This document shows, piece after piece, positions 33,329 through 42,397 of a stretch of 61,054 nucleotides of DNA. Source of the stretch: Bacillota bacterium (lineage in GTDB: Bacteria > Bacillota > Clostridia > Christensenellales > CAG-138); NCBI GenBank assembly GCA_023399275.1, contig JAEWQH010000050.1, positions 1-61,054 of the forward strand. Direction: 5' to 3'. Numbering within the stretch: the first letter of the stretch is position 1; every line of letters starts with the position of its first letter. Under the pieces are notes generated by a model that was given only the letters and a program-made list of their open reading frames with translations, was not told the DNA's origin and did not search any database. The translations under genes and the position numbers were made by a program.

Positions 33329-34618
33329 CTATCGGCCGATGGAGTAATACTCCACCCCACCGCGCTGCATGCACTCCGGATCAAAGAGGTTGCGGCCGTC
33401 GTATACCAGCGGCACGCGCATCTTGCGGCGAAACACCTCCGGCGCAAGGCGGACAAATTCGTCCCACTCCGTGAAGATAAAGCAGCAAAATGCGCCGTCC
33501 AGCGCTTCCTCCGCGCTCCCCGCCAGCTTGACCTCCGGGTAGCGCTTGGCGAAGTTCTCCGCTGCTACAGGGTCGTAGCAGACCAGATCCGCGCCGTGCT
33601 CGAGCAGCAGGCGCACATTGTCGAGTGCGGGCGCTTCGCGCAGGTCGTCCGTCCCCGGCTTAAACGCAAGTCCGAGCACCGCTACCTTCACGTTTTCAAA
33701 CGTCATGAGCCGCTTTTTCGCCTTTTCAAAGAGACGCGTCTTCTGCCGCGCGTTGATCTCCACCGCTGCGTCCACGGTTTTGAGCTGTATCCCGTGCTGG
33801 TGCGCAAGATAAGTCAGCGCCTTGGTGTCCTTTGGAAAGCAGCTCCCGCCGTACCCCACGCCCGCCTTGAGGAACTTTGCGCCGATGCGCGAATCGTAGC
33901 GCATGCCCTCAGCAACGTCGTCGATATTGGCGCCAACGAGTTCACAGAGGTTGGCGATGTCGTTCATATATGAGATCTTCAGCGCGAGAAAGTTGTTGCA
34001 GGCGTACTTGATCATCTCCGCCGAGCGGCGCGAGACCGAAACGACGGGCAGGTCAAACGGGGCATAGATCTCCAGGAGCATCTTCCGGGCCACTTCGTCG
34101 TCCGCGCCGATGATGACGCGCGCAGCGTGCAGCGTGTCGTAAACGGCGTTCCCCTGCGCCAGAAACTCCGGATTGCTCGCAACGCGAACCGTTACATCCC
34201 GCTCCAAATTATCCTTGATGAATTGCTCTACCTTGTCGTTTGTGCCGACCGGCACGGTCGATTTCACCACGACGAGGCAGTCCCGCGTGACGCTCCGGGC
34301 TATCTGCCGGCAGACTGCGGCGATGTAGCGCAGGTTTGCGCTGCCGTCGGGCTGCTCCGGCGTGCCGACGCCGATGAAGACCGCGTCCGCATCCGCATAT
34401 GCGCTTTGCGCATCACTCGTGAAGAAAAGGCGCCCGGCCGCGATGTTTTTTTTCAGCAGCTCTTCAAGCCCTGCTTCATAGATCGGCGAAATGCCCCTGC
34501 GCAGCAATGCAAGCTTTTCTTCATCCACATCCACGCAGGTAACAAAGTGTCCTTTTTCCGCAAAGCACACGCCCGCCACCAGGCCGACATACCCCGTTCC
34601 CGCTACCGAGATCTTCAT
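33329..34618 (-). CDS. ugd: UDP-glucose 6-dehydrogenase
   Basis: 429-aa NAD-dependent oxidase of UDP-glucose to UDP-glucuronate. NAD site AGTGYVGLVAGVCFAEKGH at residue 5; VVKSTVPVGT and SNPEFLAQG in the middle; catalytic Cys in GVGYGGSCFPKDT near residue 255. The ATG at 34618 has AAAGGG nine bases upstream; two earlier Met codons are less well placed. Part of the glycan operon, before the epimerase that uses its product. Confidence 0.95.
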   Translation of the reverse strand: MKISVAGTGYVGLVAGVCFAEKGHFVTCVDVDEEKLALLRRGISPIYEAGLEELLKKNIAAGRLFFTSDAQSAYADADAVFIGVGTPEQPDGSANLRYIAAVCRQIARSVTRDCLVVVKSTVPVGTNDKVEQFIKDNLERDVTVRVASNPEFLAQGNAVYDTLHAARVIIGADDEVARKMLLEIYAPFDLPVVSVSRRSAEMIKYACNNFLALKISYMNDIANLCELVGANIDDVAEGMRYDSRIGAKFLKAGVGYGGSCFPKDTKALTYLAHQHGIQLKTVDAAVEINARQKTRLFEKAKKRLMTFENVKVAVLGLAFKPGTDDLREAPALDNVRLLLEHGADLVCYDPVAAENFAKRYPEVKLAGSAEEALDGAFCCFIFTEWDEFVRLAPEVFRRKMRVPLVYDGRNLFDPECMQRGGVEYYSIGR

Positions 34619-34688
34619 GTCCATCATCCCTTTCGCTGCTCACGGCCGCCTGGGCCGCAGAATATTTGATGCATCCGCCCCGCAGGAC

Positions 34689-36161
34689 TCATTCTTGCGC
34701 GCCGGACGCCTTTTGCTTGGAAAAATACGATTTCATGGAGATCCAGAGGTATTGGAAACTCTCCAGCTTCAATAATACCGCCAGCCCCAGATAAACCGCA
34801 ACCCCGCAGATGACCTGGAGGATCAGGCTCACCACCTCGGGCAGGGGCAGGAGCGAAACCCCGTAGACCGCGCCGCACATCACGGCGGAGAGCAGAACCG
34901 GAGGCACCATATCCCATATCTGCTCCCGCCAGCGGTAAGCAAAGAGCTTCTTCATGTACACCATCGTCACGATCATCGAGAACACAGCGGTAATCGCAAC
35001 GGCCCATGCGATGGCGAGCGGCGTTGTAAACGCAAATACAGCAACAGACAGCACGGCGATACCGAAGAGTTTCTTAACGATCTCGGTCGCAAGATAGATA
35101 TCGCTCCTGCCTAGCGCATTCATCGCCTGAAGATCAGTAGCCTCAACCGGATACAACGCAAACACGATACACATGATCTGTAAATACGGCACGCTCGGCA
35201 ACCATTTATCCGTCAACAGTACGCGCACAAACGGCGTTGCGACTGCAGCTAAGCCGACCATCATGGGGAATATCATCAGCGCGGTAGAACGATTGGTCTT
35301 TCGCACCATCTCACGCACACGTTCTTTGTCATCCTGATGCTGCGCGTAAGCGGGAAACAACACCGCCAGCGCGATGCTGGTGAGATTGTTTGCGATCATG
35401 TCAGGATACTGCCGTCCGCGATTGTAAAACGCGAGCGAATCTCCGATATAGCGCTTACCGATCACAAGCGCAGAAAGGCTACTGTATCCCGTGTCCAGCA
35501 AACTTGAAATCAACAGCTTCCAACCGAAGCTGAAGAGCGAACGCACGCGGGAAAGCGAAAACACGAACATGGGTCGCCAGCGCTCAAGCAGCCACAGCAG
35601 TAGAACGTTGGCAAAGGAGCTGATCAATTGCTGCGCAACCAGCGCCCAAACGCCATACCCCGCGTACGCCAGATAGATCCCGATTGCACCGGAGACCAGC
35701 GTCGCCCCCAGTGTACCCATACAAAACTTTCGAAACTCAAGCTTGCGCTGAATGATCGCACTTTGCACGGAGTTGAACGCTCCGGTGAACAGCGATAGCG
35801 CCACCACGCGCAGCGCAGGGACAATCAATGGCTGCTCGTAAAAACGCGAGATCGCAGGGGCACCAAAAAACAGCACCGCGTAGAATACCGAAGCCAAGGC
35901 CAGCGTCAACCACAGCACGCTGGAGAAGTCGATATTATCCGCTTCTTTTCGCTGTATCAGCGCGGTAGCAAAGCCTCGCTTGACTAGCACATCTGCTATG
36001 TTGACAAAGATGAGCAACAGCGCGAGCGTCGTATAGTTCTCCGGGTCGAGCATGCGAGCCAGCACGACAGAGATCACAAACTTGACGAGCTGATTGCCAC
36101 CGCTCTCCATCGCTTTCCAGATCACTCCGGATATGGTCTTGTTGCGAAATGTCTGGTCCAT
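34689..36161 (-). CDS. Wzx-type oligosaccharide flippase (PST family)
   Basis: 490 aa with about 13-14 membrane helices, MOP superfamily. The N-terminal MDQTFRNKTISGVIWKAMES and helix with VLARMLDPENYTTLAL are characteristic of Wzx/polysaccharide transporters of the WzxC (PST) type. It flips undecaprenyl-linked repeat units to the outer side. ATG 36161 with AAGG upstream was preferred. It lies between glycosyltransferases and sugar-nucleotide genes in the operon. No Wzy-like polymerase is seen in the window. Confidence 0.88.
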   Translation of the reverse strand: MDQTFRNKTISGVIWKAMESGGNQLVKFVISVVLARMLDPENYTTLALLLIFVNIADVLVKRGFATALIQRKEADNIDFSSVLWLTLALASVFYAVLFFGAPAISRFYEQPLIVPALRVVALSLFTGAFNSVQSAIIQRKLEFRKFCMGTLGATLVSGAIGIYLAYAGYGVWALVAQQLISSFANVLLLWLLERWRPMFVFSLSRVRSLFSFGWKLLISSLLDTGYSSLSALVIGKRYIGDSLAFYNRGRQYPDMIANNLTSIALAVLFPAYAQHQDDKERVREMVRKTNRSTALMIFPMMVGLAAVATPFVRVLLTDKWLPSVPYLQIMCIVFALYPVEATDLQAMNALGRSDIYLATEIVKKLFGIAVLSVAVFAFTTPLAIAWAVAITAVFSMIVTMVYMKKLFAYRWREQIWDMVPPVLLSAVMCGAVYGVSLLPLPEVVSLILQVICGVAVYLGLAVLLKLESFQYLWISMKSYFSKQKASGAQE

Positions 36162-36171
36162 TCTACCTTCT

Positions 36172-37146
36172 TTACTTCCTGCGGCCGCGCGCCCACGCGA
36201 TGTAGCGCAGGGTGATGCCGCCGCAATATTTCTCCCCAAAGAGGCGCAGCTTCCGCTTCCACGAAAGCCGGTCGTAATACACGCGATACGGCGGCCGTTT
36301 CGCCTCACCGAGCTGATGCCGATAGGTCAGAATCAGGAACTCCTGATATCGAATCGCATCTGTAAACGCGTCGTGATACTTCCCGCCGGAAAATGCATCG
36401 TATCCCTCGTTGAGCGCAATGAGCTCGCGGCTCGTCTTGATCCGCGTCTCCATGCCTGAGGCATACTGGCGCGTCGACCAACTGCCGGGCACCGCCTGTC
36501 TGCAGGCCACAAACGACTCGGCGAAATACCAGGCATAGCCCGCCAACGCGCCAAGCAGTTGAAACGGGATGTCCTCCACCTCGGTATGGTCGGCGAATTC
36601 CGGCAGATCACGCAGAAGCCGCGTCGGCATCACGATGGTGTCGGACGCAACGAACCCGCCGCCGCCACGGATCATATCCGCCGGATCGATCACACGGCTT
36701 ACCGGGTAGGGCGCCGACTTGCCGGCTACCCGACCCGAAGCATCCACCCACTCTGCCGCGCCGACGCAGAGCGTACAGTCCGGGTGTTCTTCCAGATATT
36801 GCACCTGCTTTTGCAACCGGTCTTTGCTGATCCAGTAATCATCCCCGTCGAGGATAGCGGTATATTTTGCTTCCACCCGCGGGATGAGGATATGCGACTG
36901 GATGCGCCGGTCGATCGTATACTGGTTGATCGTCTGCACAATGAGCCTGATCTTCTCCGGATACCTTGCAGCGTACGCCTTGCAGACATCCGCCGTACCA
37001 TCCGTAGACGCGTCGTCGTGCAGCAATATATCAAACGGAAACGCGGTCTGCTGCATGAGCACACTCTCGATGGCCTGCGCAATAAACGGCGCGTGGTTAT
37101 GCGTCGGCAGTATGACCGTTACGAGCGGTTGGGTTTCGGCAGCCAT
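36172..37146 (-). CDS. Glycosyltransferase family 2 protein
   Basis: 324-aa cytoplasmic GT-A glycosyltransferase. The N-terminal VTVILPTHNHAPFIAQAIES is the nucleotide-sugar start; LLHDDASTDGTAD and the metal motif in LDGDDYW (near residue 98) are the DxD-like sites. It is paralogous to the next gene upstream (about 315 aa), with shared HDDASTDGTAD and RGGGGFVA motifs, so a local duplication with new specificity is likely. GGGAGGG precedes the ATG. Donor and acceptor are unknown. Confidence 0.88.
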   Translation of the reverse strand: MAAETQPLVTVILPTHNHAPFIAQAIESVLMQQTAFPFDILLHDDASTDGTADVCKAYAARYPEKIRLIVQTINQYTIDRRIQSHILIPRVEAKYTAILDGDDYWISKDRLQKQVQYLEEHPDCTLCVGAAEWVDASGRVAGKSAPYPVSRVIDPADMIRGGGGFVASDTIVMPTRLLRDLPEFADHTEVEDIPFQLLGALAGYAWYFAESFVACRQAVPGSWSTRQYASGMETRIKTSRELIALNEGYDAFSGGKYHDAFTDAIRYQEFLILTYRHQLGEAKRPPYRVYYDRLSWKRKLRLFGEKYCGGITLRYIAWARGRRK

Positions 37147-37150
37147 ATCG

Positions 37151-38098
37151 TTACCCTCCCTGCTGTTGTTTGATCACGCCCCACCGCACCAAGTGCATGC
37201 GGACGCGCCGCCTGAACGGCAACGTCAAATACCGCGCCCGGTACGGCGGCTTTTTGAGCGCCGGTAGGTCGTTTTGCATGCGAAGCACCTCATATTCCTG
37301 ATAGGTGGCGTTGAAATCGACCGCATCGTGCCAGCGATATCCGCTCTCTGCGTCAAACGCCCGCAGTGCGCGCGCAAGGCTTGCATGATGGCGGATCTGC
37401 GCTTCCCTCCCCGCGGCGTGGTACGCCAGCGTCCAAGATCCCGGCACCGCCTGCCGGTAGGCGCACATCGGCTCCGAGAAATAGTGCGTTGTGCCGTTGG
37501 AGGCAAACCATATCTGCAGCACGGCGTCGTCCACATCCGTCAGGTCGCAAAACGCGCCGCGGTTCTGCGCCAGGTGTGTGCGCGTCACGATGGACGCGGT
37601 TGCGACGAAGCCGCCGCCGCCGCGGATGATGTCCTCGACGGGAATATCCGTATCCGCATCATACGGGGCGACCAGCCCAAGCGGATTCTCCTCGGGATCA
37701 ACCAGCTCGCCCGCGCAGACGCAGAGCACGCAGTCCGGATGCGCCTCCATATACGAAACCTGCTTTTGCAGCTTGTGCGGGCTCGTCCAATAATCGTCCC
37801 CCTCACAGATGGCGGTATATTTGCCGCGCGCGAGCGGGAAGACATAGTGTTCGAGGATCTTCGGATCTTTCGAGTAGATGTTCTGCGTGCGGTACACGCA
37901 GCGAAACAGTTCCGGATGCGCCGCCTCATATGAACGGAGGATATCCGCCGTTCCGTCTGTCGACGCGTCGTCATGCACGATGATCTCAAATGGAAAATCG
38001 GTCTGCTGACTCAAAAAGCTGTCCAGCGCGCGCCGGATATACGGCGCTTGATTATACGTGTCACAAACGATGGAAACCAGCGGCTGTTTATGCGCCAT
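37151..38098 (-). CDS. Glycosyltransferase family 2 protein, paralogue
   Basis: 315 aa, GT-A fold. VSIVCDTYNQAPYIRRALDS at the N-terminus, HDDASTDGTADILRS, the metal motif EGDDYW and the same IIRGGGGFVATAS segment as its downstream paralogue. Both also share a QAVPGSW motif near the C-terminus, proposing a duplicated pair. It starts 11 bases inside the end of the upstream GT2 gene, so translation is coupled. Confidence 0.88.
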   Translation of the reverse strand: MAHKQPLVSIVCDTYNQAPYIRRALDSFLSQQTDFPFEIIVHDDASTDGTADILRSYEAAHPELFRCVYRTQNIYSKDPKILEHYVFPLARGKYTAICEGDDYWTSPHKLQKQVSYMEAHPDCVLCVCAGELVDPEENPLGLVAPYDADTDIPVEDIIRGGGGFVATASIVTRTHLAQNRGAFCDLTDVDDAVLQIWFASNGTTHYFSEPMCAYRQAVPGSWTLAYHAAGREAQIRHHASLARALRAFDAESGYRWHDAVDFNATYQEYEVLRMQNDLPALKKPPYRARYLTLPFRRRVRMHLVRWGVIKQQQGG

Positions 38099-39125
38099 GC
38101 CTTGCCCTCATCTTTCTGCTGCCCAGCGCCAAGAATGCATCCAGCAGCCATTTTTGCTTATGGAGCAGTGCAAAAAGCTGCAGACGGCGCACAAGCGGCA
38201 GGCTCCCGTTTCCAACGCTTCTGCCCTCTGCGTCGAGCAGCGCGGCCCAATCATAGTCCATCACGACGCGGCGCTGCTGTGCGCTCTGCGCCCTGCGGTA
38301 GTTCTGCCAAAATACGGTGAGGAGCGCATGGATTTTACGCGCCTGAAAGGCTTCCAGCATCCGCGCGTCGTCCATCCCCCACAGCGTCATATATGCGCGC
38401 AGCTGCCGCATAACAGGCGGATTGAGCAACCGCTCGGCTTCGCGCAGGTCCGCTTTGCGCGTCATCCCTTCCCCGTGCCGCCGGTAACGGTAGAGCATGC
38501 GCGCGCGATATACGATGCGCTCGGCGTGCGTCAGAGGATAGAGCGATTGCAGCAGATCTTCTCCATGCGGATTGCCGGCAAAGCGCGCATACGGCGTATC
38601 GTCCGCCTGCAAGAGCGGTGTACGGATCGCCTTCATGCAGAGGTTGTTGATCCGTTCGGACGCGATCATCATTTGGTAAAGCCGGCGTTTCGCCTGCCCG
38701 AAAAACACTTCTTCATCTGCAAACACCGCTTTGTTTGGTTCGATGGAGCCGTCTTCCTCAAAATAGCTGTAGTTGTTGAATAGGACGATGTCCGCTCCGG
38801 TTTGTTCTATGGTCTCGCGCACGGTGGCGAGGCAATCCGGCTCATAGGCGTCGTCTGCGTCAAGAAACATGCAGTAGTCCCCATGCGCCGCGGCGATCCC
38901 CGCGCGCCGCGCAAGGATCAGCCCCCGGTTCGGCTGCCGGATCAGGCGGATCCTGTCGGGGTGCTGCTGCTGATACCGCTGGCAGAGCGCACCGCCGCCG
39001 TCGGTTGACCCGTCGTCCACCAGCACAAGCTCAAAGTCGCGCTCACTCTGCCGCAGAACGGATTCCACGCATTCCGCGAGATACGATTCTGAGTTGTAGA
39101 CCGGAACGAGTATGCTCAACAACAT
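38088..39125 (-). CDS. Glycosyltransferase family 2 protein
   Basis: 345 aa. SILVPVYNSESYLAECVES, LVDDGSTDGGGALC and metal motif LDADDAYEPD (near residue 95) mark a standard GT2 enzyme of the exopolysaccharide EpsJ-like kind. It shares no special motif with the two downstream GT2 genes. ATG 39125 follows AAGGAGG at a slightly long 12 bases. Acceptor unknown. Confidence 0.88.
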   Translation of the reverse strand: MLLSILVPVYNSESYLAECVESVLRQSERDFELVLVDDGSTDGGGALCQRYQQQHPDRIRLIRQPNRGLILARRAGIAAAHGDYCMFLDADDAYEPDCLATVRETIEQTGADIVLFNNYSYFEEDGSIEPNKAVFADEEVFFGQAKRRLYQMMIASERINNLCMKAIRTPLLQADDTPYARFAGNPHGEDLLQSLYPLTHAERIVYRARMLYRYRRHGEGMTRKADLREAERLLNPPVMRQLRAYMTLWGMDDARMLEAFQARKIHALLTVFWQNYRRAQSAQQRRVVMDYDWAALLDAEGRSVGNGSLPLVRRLQLFALLHKQKWLLDAFLALGSRKMRARHGA

Positions 39126-39164
39126 CCTGACCGATTTCCTCCTTCGCCTGCCGGCCGTCGCACA

Positions 39165-40085
39165 TCACGCCGAAGCAGCCTGCATCTCGGCAAACCGCGC
39201 GGGTACAAACCCCTCGATGCGCACGCGCAAAGAACGCTTTTCAAACGTCTCCAGCAGCGCGGCAGCCTCCGCCTCGCCGGCAAGCGACGCTTTGCCAAGC
39301 GTCCCTGTCACCGGCACAAATTCAACCGTATCCGCGCCGTAGTCCCCAACGGTGTAGCGCACCAGGAGCCCAGCCTGCGCTTCGCCGCCGAGGAACCCCC
39401 CAAGGCCATACGCGATGGTGGTGTTGTTCCAGCGCTCGCTGCAGCCGGCGGTATGACTGCCCTCGCTCAGCACGAGCGACGCGCCGCATTCGGCAGCCTT
39501 GCGGCAGACTTTCTGCTCAAACGGCGTGGGATACGGGTATCCCCCGGTTCCGCCGCGATAGATGACGACCAGCCGGTCGCAGTTGGACTTGATCTCCCGC
39601 ACGCGATCGCCCAGATTGATGAGGTCCAGCGGGTTCGAGCCGGCTTTGCGCTCCGTCGCACACGCGCCTTCATCCGCACAGACGGCATACAGGCCGACAC
39701 GTACCCCGTGCCGCACAAAGAAAAACGGCTGATCCGCTTCATCCGTATCCTCGCCTGCACCAAAGAAGGCGACTTGCCTGCTCTTGAGCGCCGCGCGCGT
39801 AGCAAGAATCCCCGCCTCGCCGCAGGCAGCGATGCGCTCCGTGCAGAGGTTGACACCCGTCGGGTTCAACGCGGCGATTCCCTCCGCGCAGGCCGGCGCT
39901 GCGGCTTCTGCGCAGCAGCCCGCAGCGTCTGTCAGCGGGGATGCAAGGGTAAAAACGCGCGCGTCCGCAGCCTGCCATAGCTGCCCGAGCCCGCCGAGCA
40001 GAAGTCCGGGCGTGCTTGTTTGAAACTCGGCTGCGTTATCCTTGCCGATGACGGCGTCTCCTGCGATGATGATCTCCAGGCTCAT
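39165..40085 (-). CDS. CapA-like protein with degenerate metal site
   Basis: 306 aa related to CapA/PGA_cap metallophosphatases, seen in the start IIIAGDAVIG, the middle CGEAGILATRAALK followed by VAFFGAGED, and the late NNTTIAYGLGGF. Almost all residues that bind metal in CapA are altered: NLE is TLA, ANNH is missing, HWG reads YRGG, and GHHPH reads GSHTAG. Therefore a phosphatase reaction is unlikely. ATG 40085 has GGAGGAG in front; the longer upstream frame was rejected. Its place between glycosyltransferases suggests a role in assembly or as a scaffold. Confidence 0.7.
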   Translation of the reverse strand: MSLEIIIAGDAVIGKDNAAEFQTSTPGLLLGGLGQLWQAADARVFTLASPLTDAAGCCAEAAAPACAEGIAALNPTGVNLCTERIAACGEAGILATRAALKSRQVAFFGAGEDTDEADQPFFFVRHGVRVGLYAVCADEGACATERKAGSNPLDLINLGDRVREIKSNCDRLVVIYRGGTGGYPYPTPFEQKVCRKAAECGASLVLSEGSHTAGCSERWNNTTIAYGLGGFLGGEAQAGLLVRYTVGDYGADTVEFVPVTGTLGKASLAGEAEAAALLETFEKRSLRVRIEGFVPARFAEMQAASA

Positions 40086-40176
40086 GCTTACTCCTCCAGG
40101 TATCAATCGGTTAAAATCGCCCGTACATCCGGGCGTAAAATAAATGGATATGTCACAAATGCCGCGCGCAAACGGG

Positions 40177-41256
40177 CTACCGCCCGGCAACACGTTCGAG
40201 ATACGAACGCCATTTTCCAGCTACAACAACCTCATCCAGCCTCTCGCGGACTTCGGCTGCGCAACGGCCAAGCCGCACGGCATAATCCTCGTCATCCGCC
40301 AAGCGGCACATGGCCGCATACAGCGCATCCTCATCCCCCACCGGAACCAGCAGCCCGTTCTCGCCGTTCGTGATCAGGGAGCGCACGCCGCCGATCGGGC
40401 AGTCCGTCGCGATGCAACTCAGGCCGCTCGCCATCGCCTCGATCAGCACGTTTGGCATGCCTTCATAGTCGGAGCTCAGTACAAACATACCGCAATCGTT
40501 GATATCCTCCGGCAGCGTTTTGCTCTGCCCCGGCAACTCGACCGCCCCCGCGATGCCGAGCCTGTTTGCGGTCTGCATCAACCGTGCTCTCTCCGGCCCT
40601 TCGCCGTAGATCACGAGCGAATAAGCATGGTGCGTTTTGTAAAAGCGCGCAAACGCGCGAATCAGCAGGTCGAAATTCTTTTGCGGATGCAGCCTGCCCG
40701 CCGCAACGACGGTGCGCTTTCGTTCACCATCGAATCGCATGGGAATGCGCGCGGTATCCAGCGGGTTGTCGAGCACAGCGCCGCGCGCCCGAATCGAACG
40801 CGGAAAAAACTGCGCGGCATCGTCTGCTTGGAAAATGAACCCTTTGGCAAAGGGGTAGAACAACCGGCGGAGGATGCGCTTGATCCGGCTCTCCGGGTGG
40901 CGGTGCGGATCGTTTCGCTCGCTGACCACGACGGGCACGCCGGTGCCGAGCAGATACAGCACCGTCCAAACGTTTACCTTCTCCGGCAGCGCAAGCACGA
41001 GATCCGGCTTCTTTTGCTTTACGATCCTGCGCAGCTTCTTGTACGCCTTTGGTATCCTGCGCGCCGGCAGCGTCTGATCAAACGTCAGATAGATCTGCTC
41101 GACCGACTCCGGCAGGTCGTAAAACGACGGCACGCCACACTCCGTGACCAGTACGCACTCAATGCCTTCTTGCGCAAACCGGCCCAGCAGCTGCGCGATC
41201 ACACGCTCGCAACCTCCGCCGCTCATCTTGTGCGTTACGATCATGAGTTTTTTCAT
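40177..41256 (-). CDS. Glycosyltransferase family 4 protein
   Basis: 359-aa GT-B retaining glycosyltransferase. The N-terminal domain starts MIVTHKMSGGGCERVIAQLL; the C-terminal donor domain has VAAGRLHPQKNFDLLIRAF and the EX7E motif in SSDYEGMPNVLIEAMASG (first E of EGMP, second of EAMA). GalNAc- or other hexosyltransferases share this pattern; donor not known. GGGGGAGG lies 11 bases before the ATG. Operon gene three. Confidence 0.92.
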   Translation of the reverse strand: MKKLMIVTHKMSGGGCERVIAQLLGRFAQEGIECVLVTECGVPSFYDLPESVEQIYLTFDQTLPARRIPKAYKKLRRIVKQKKPDLVLALPEKVNVWTVLYLLGTGVPVVVSERNDPHRHPESRIKRILRRLFYPFAKGFIFQADDAAQFFPRSIRARGAVLDNPLDTARIPMRFDGERKRTVVAAGRLHPQKNFDLLIRAFARFYKTHHAYSLVIYGEGPERARLMQTANRLGIAGAVELPGQSKTLPEDINDCGMFVLSSDYEGMPNVLIEAMASGLSCIATDCPIGGVRSLITNGENGLLVPVGDEDALYAAMCRLADDEDYAVRLGRCAAEVRERLDEVVVAGKWRSYLERVAGR

Positions 41257-41288
41257 GCGTGGCGTTCCTCCCCCGGTTCCGTCTCCCG

Positions 41289-42389
41289 TCAGCGCGCAAT
41301 CCGCTCATAAAGGCGCATCAGCGCCTCGGCGTTTTGTGAAACATCATAGCCGGCTTCCGCCGCGTGAGCAATCGCATCTGCGGACGCCTCCGCGCGCGCG
41401 CCGCTTTCCACGCCGGCCATCGCGGCGGCAAAATCCTCCGCCCGAGCGATCGGCGCAAACGTAACCAGCCCCGTCAGCGCGGCCTCGCGCGTCACATGGT
41501 CGGAGGCGACGCAGCCAAGCCCCGCGCACTGCGCCTCCACCAGCGTCAGCGGCAGCCCCTCATGCAGCGAGGGCAATACAAACGCATCCGCCGCGGAAAG
41601 CAACGCCGGAATATCATCGCGCCCGCCCAGAAACGAAACCCGTCTGCGCAGGCCGAGCGCCTCCGCACGCGCCTCGCAGGAAGCGCGCCTCTCCCCTTCG
41701 CCGGCGAGCAGCAGCGCCGCGCTCGGGCGCAGCTCCTGCAGGCGGCGAAACGCTTCGAGCAGAAACGCCTGATTTTTCTGCTCGTTGAAAGCACCGACAT
41801 GCAGGCAGACAAACGTCCCCGGCTCGACGCCGAGCCGCTCGCGCGTGTCCTCGCGCGCCTTCTGCGAAAACCGAAAGCGCTCCGTGTCGATCGCGTTGTT
41901 CAGCACGGTATAGGAGCGCCCGGGGAAGAGCCACTCACCCGCCGCCGCCGAGCAGGCAACGGGATGCGTGCTGTTTTTGTAAAAAATGCCACGCAGTAGC
42001 CGGTCTGCCGTCTTCATCGTGCAGGTCGTGTTGTGGGAGTGCGGCATGCGCGCCGGCGCGCCGCCGCGCCGCGCCGCGATCATCTCCGCGGCAAGCGTCG
42101 CACTGTTGCCGTGTGCATGGACGATCTCGATCTGCCGCTGCCGTACAAGCTCGCGCAGCGCGCGCATATATGCAAGCGGGCGCTTGTTTCGTCCGCCAAG
42201 CACAAACACGCTGCCGCCGCCGCGCTCAACCGCCATGCGTGCATCGCGCCCCGGCTCATTTGGACACACGAGGTCGCAGCGCACCCGCGCGGGATCCATC
42301 CGCGCGATATAGTTCATCACGCAGTTCGCGATGCCGTTTTTTCCATATCGCACGGTCAGCACCATGAGCACACGAACCGGATCAGCCAT
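41289..42389 (-). CDS. Glycosyltransferase family 4 protein
   Basis: 366-aa GT-B enzyme. LTVRYGKNGIANCVMNYIAR and IVHAHGNSATLAAEM at the N-terminus; VGAFNEQKNQAFLLEAF and the EX7E motif in SLHEGLPLTLVEAQCAG at the C-terminus. It resembles EpsF/EpsD-like transferases. The start is ATG 42389, eight bases after the previous stop; upstream frame would overlap that gene. The Shine-Dalgarno is weak, suggesting coupling to the gene before it. Confidence 0.9.
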   Translation of the reverse strand: MADPVRVLMVLTVRYGKNGIANCVMNYIARMDPARVRCDLVCPNEPGRDARMAVERGGGSVFVLGGRNKRPLAYMRALRELVRQRQIEIVHAHGNSATLAAEMIAARRGGAPARMPHSHNTTCTMKTADRLLRGIFYKNSTHPVACSAAAGEWLFPGRSYTVLNNAIDTERFRFSQKAREDTRERLGVEPGTFVCLHVGAFNEQKNQAFLLEAFRRLQELRPSAALLLAGEGERRASCEARAEALGLRRRVSFLGGRDDIPALLSAADAFVLPSLHEGLPLTLVEAQCAGLGCVASDHVTREAALTGLVTFAPIARAEDFAAAMAGVESGARAEASADAIAHAAEAGYDVSQNAEALMRLYERIAR

Positions 42390-42397
42390 AGCCGCGC

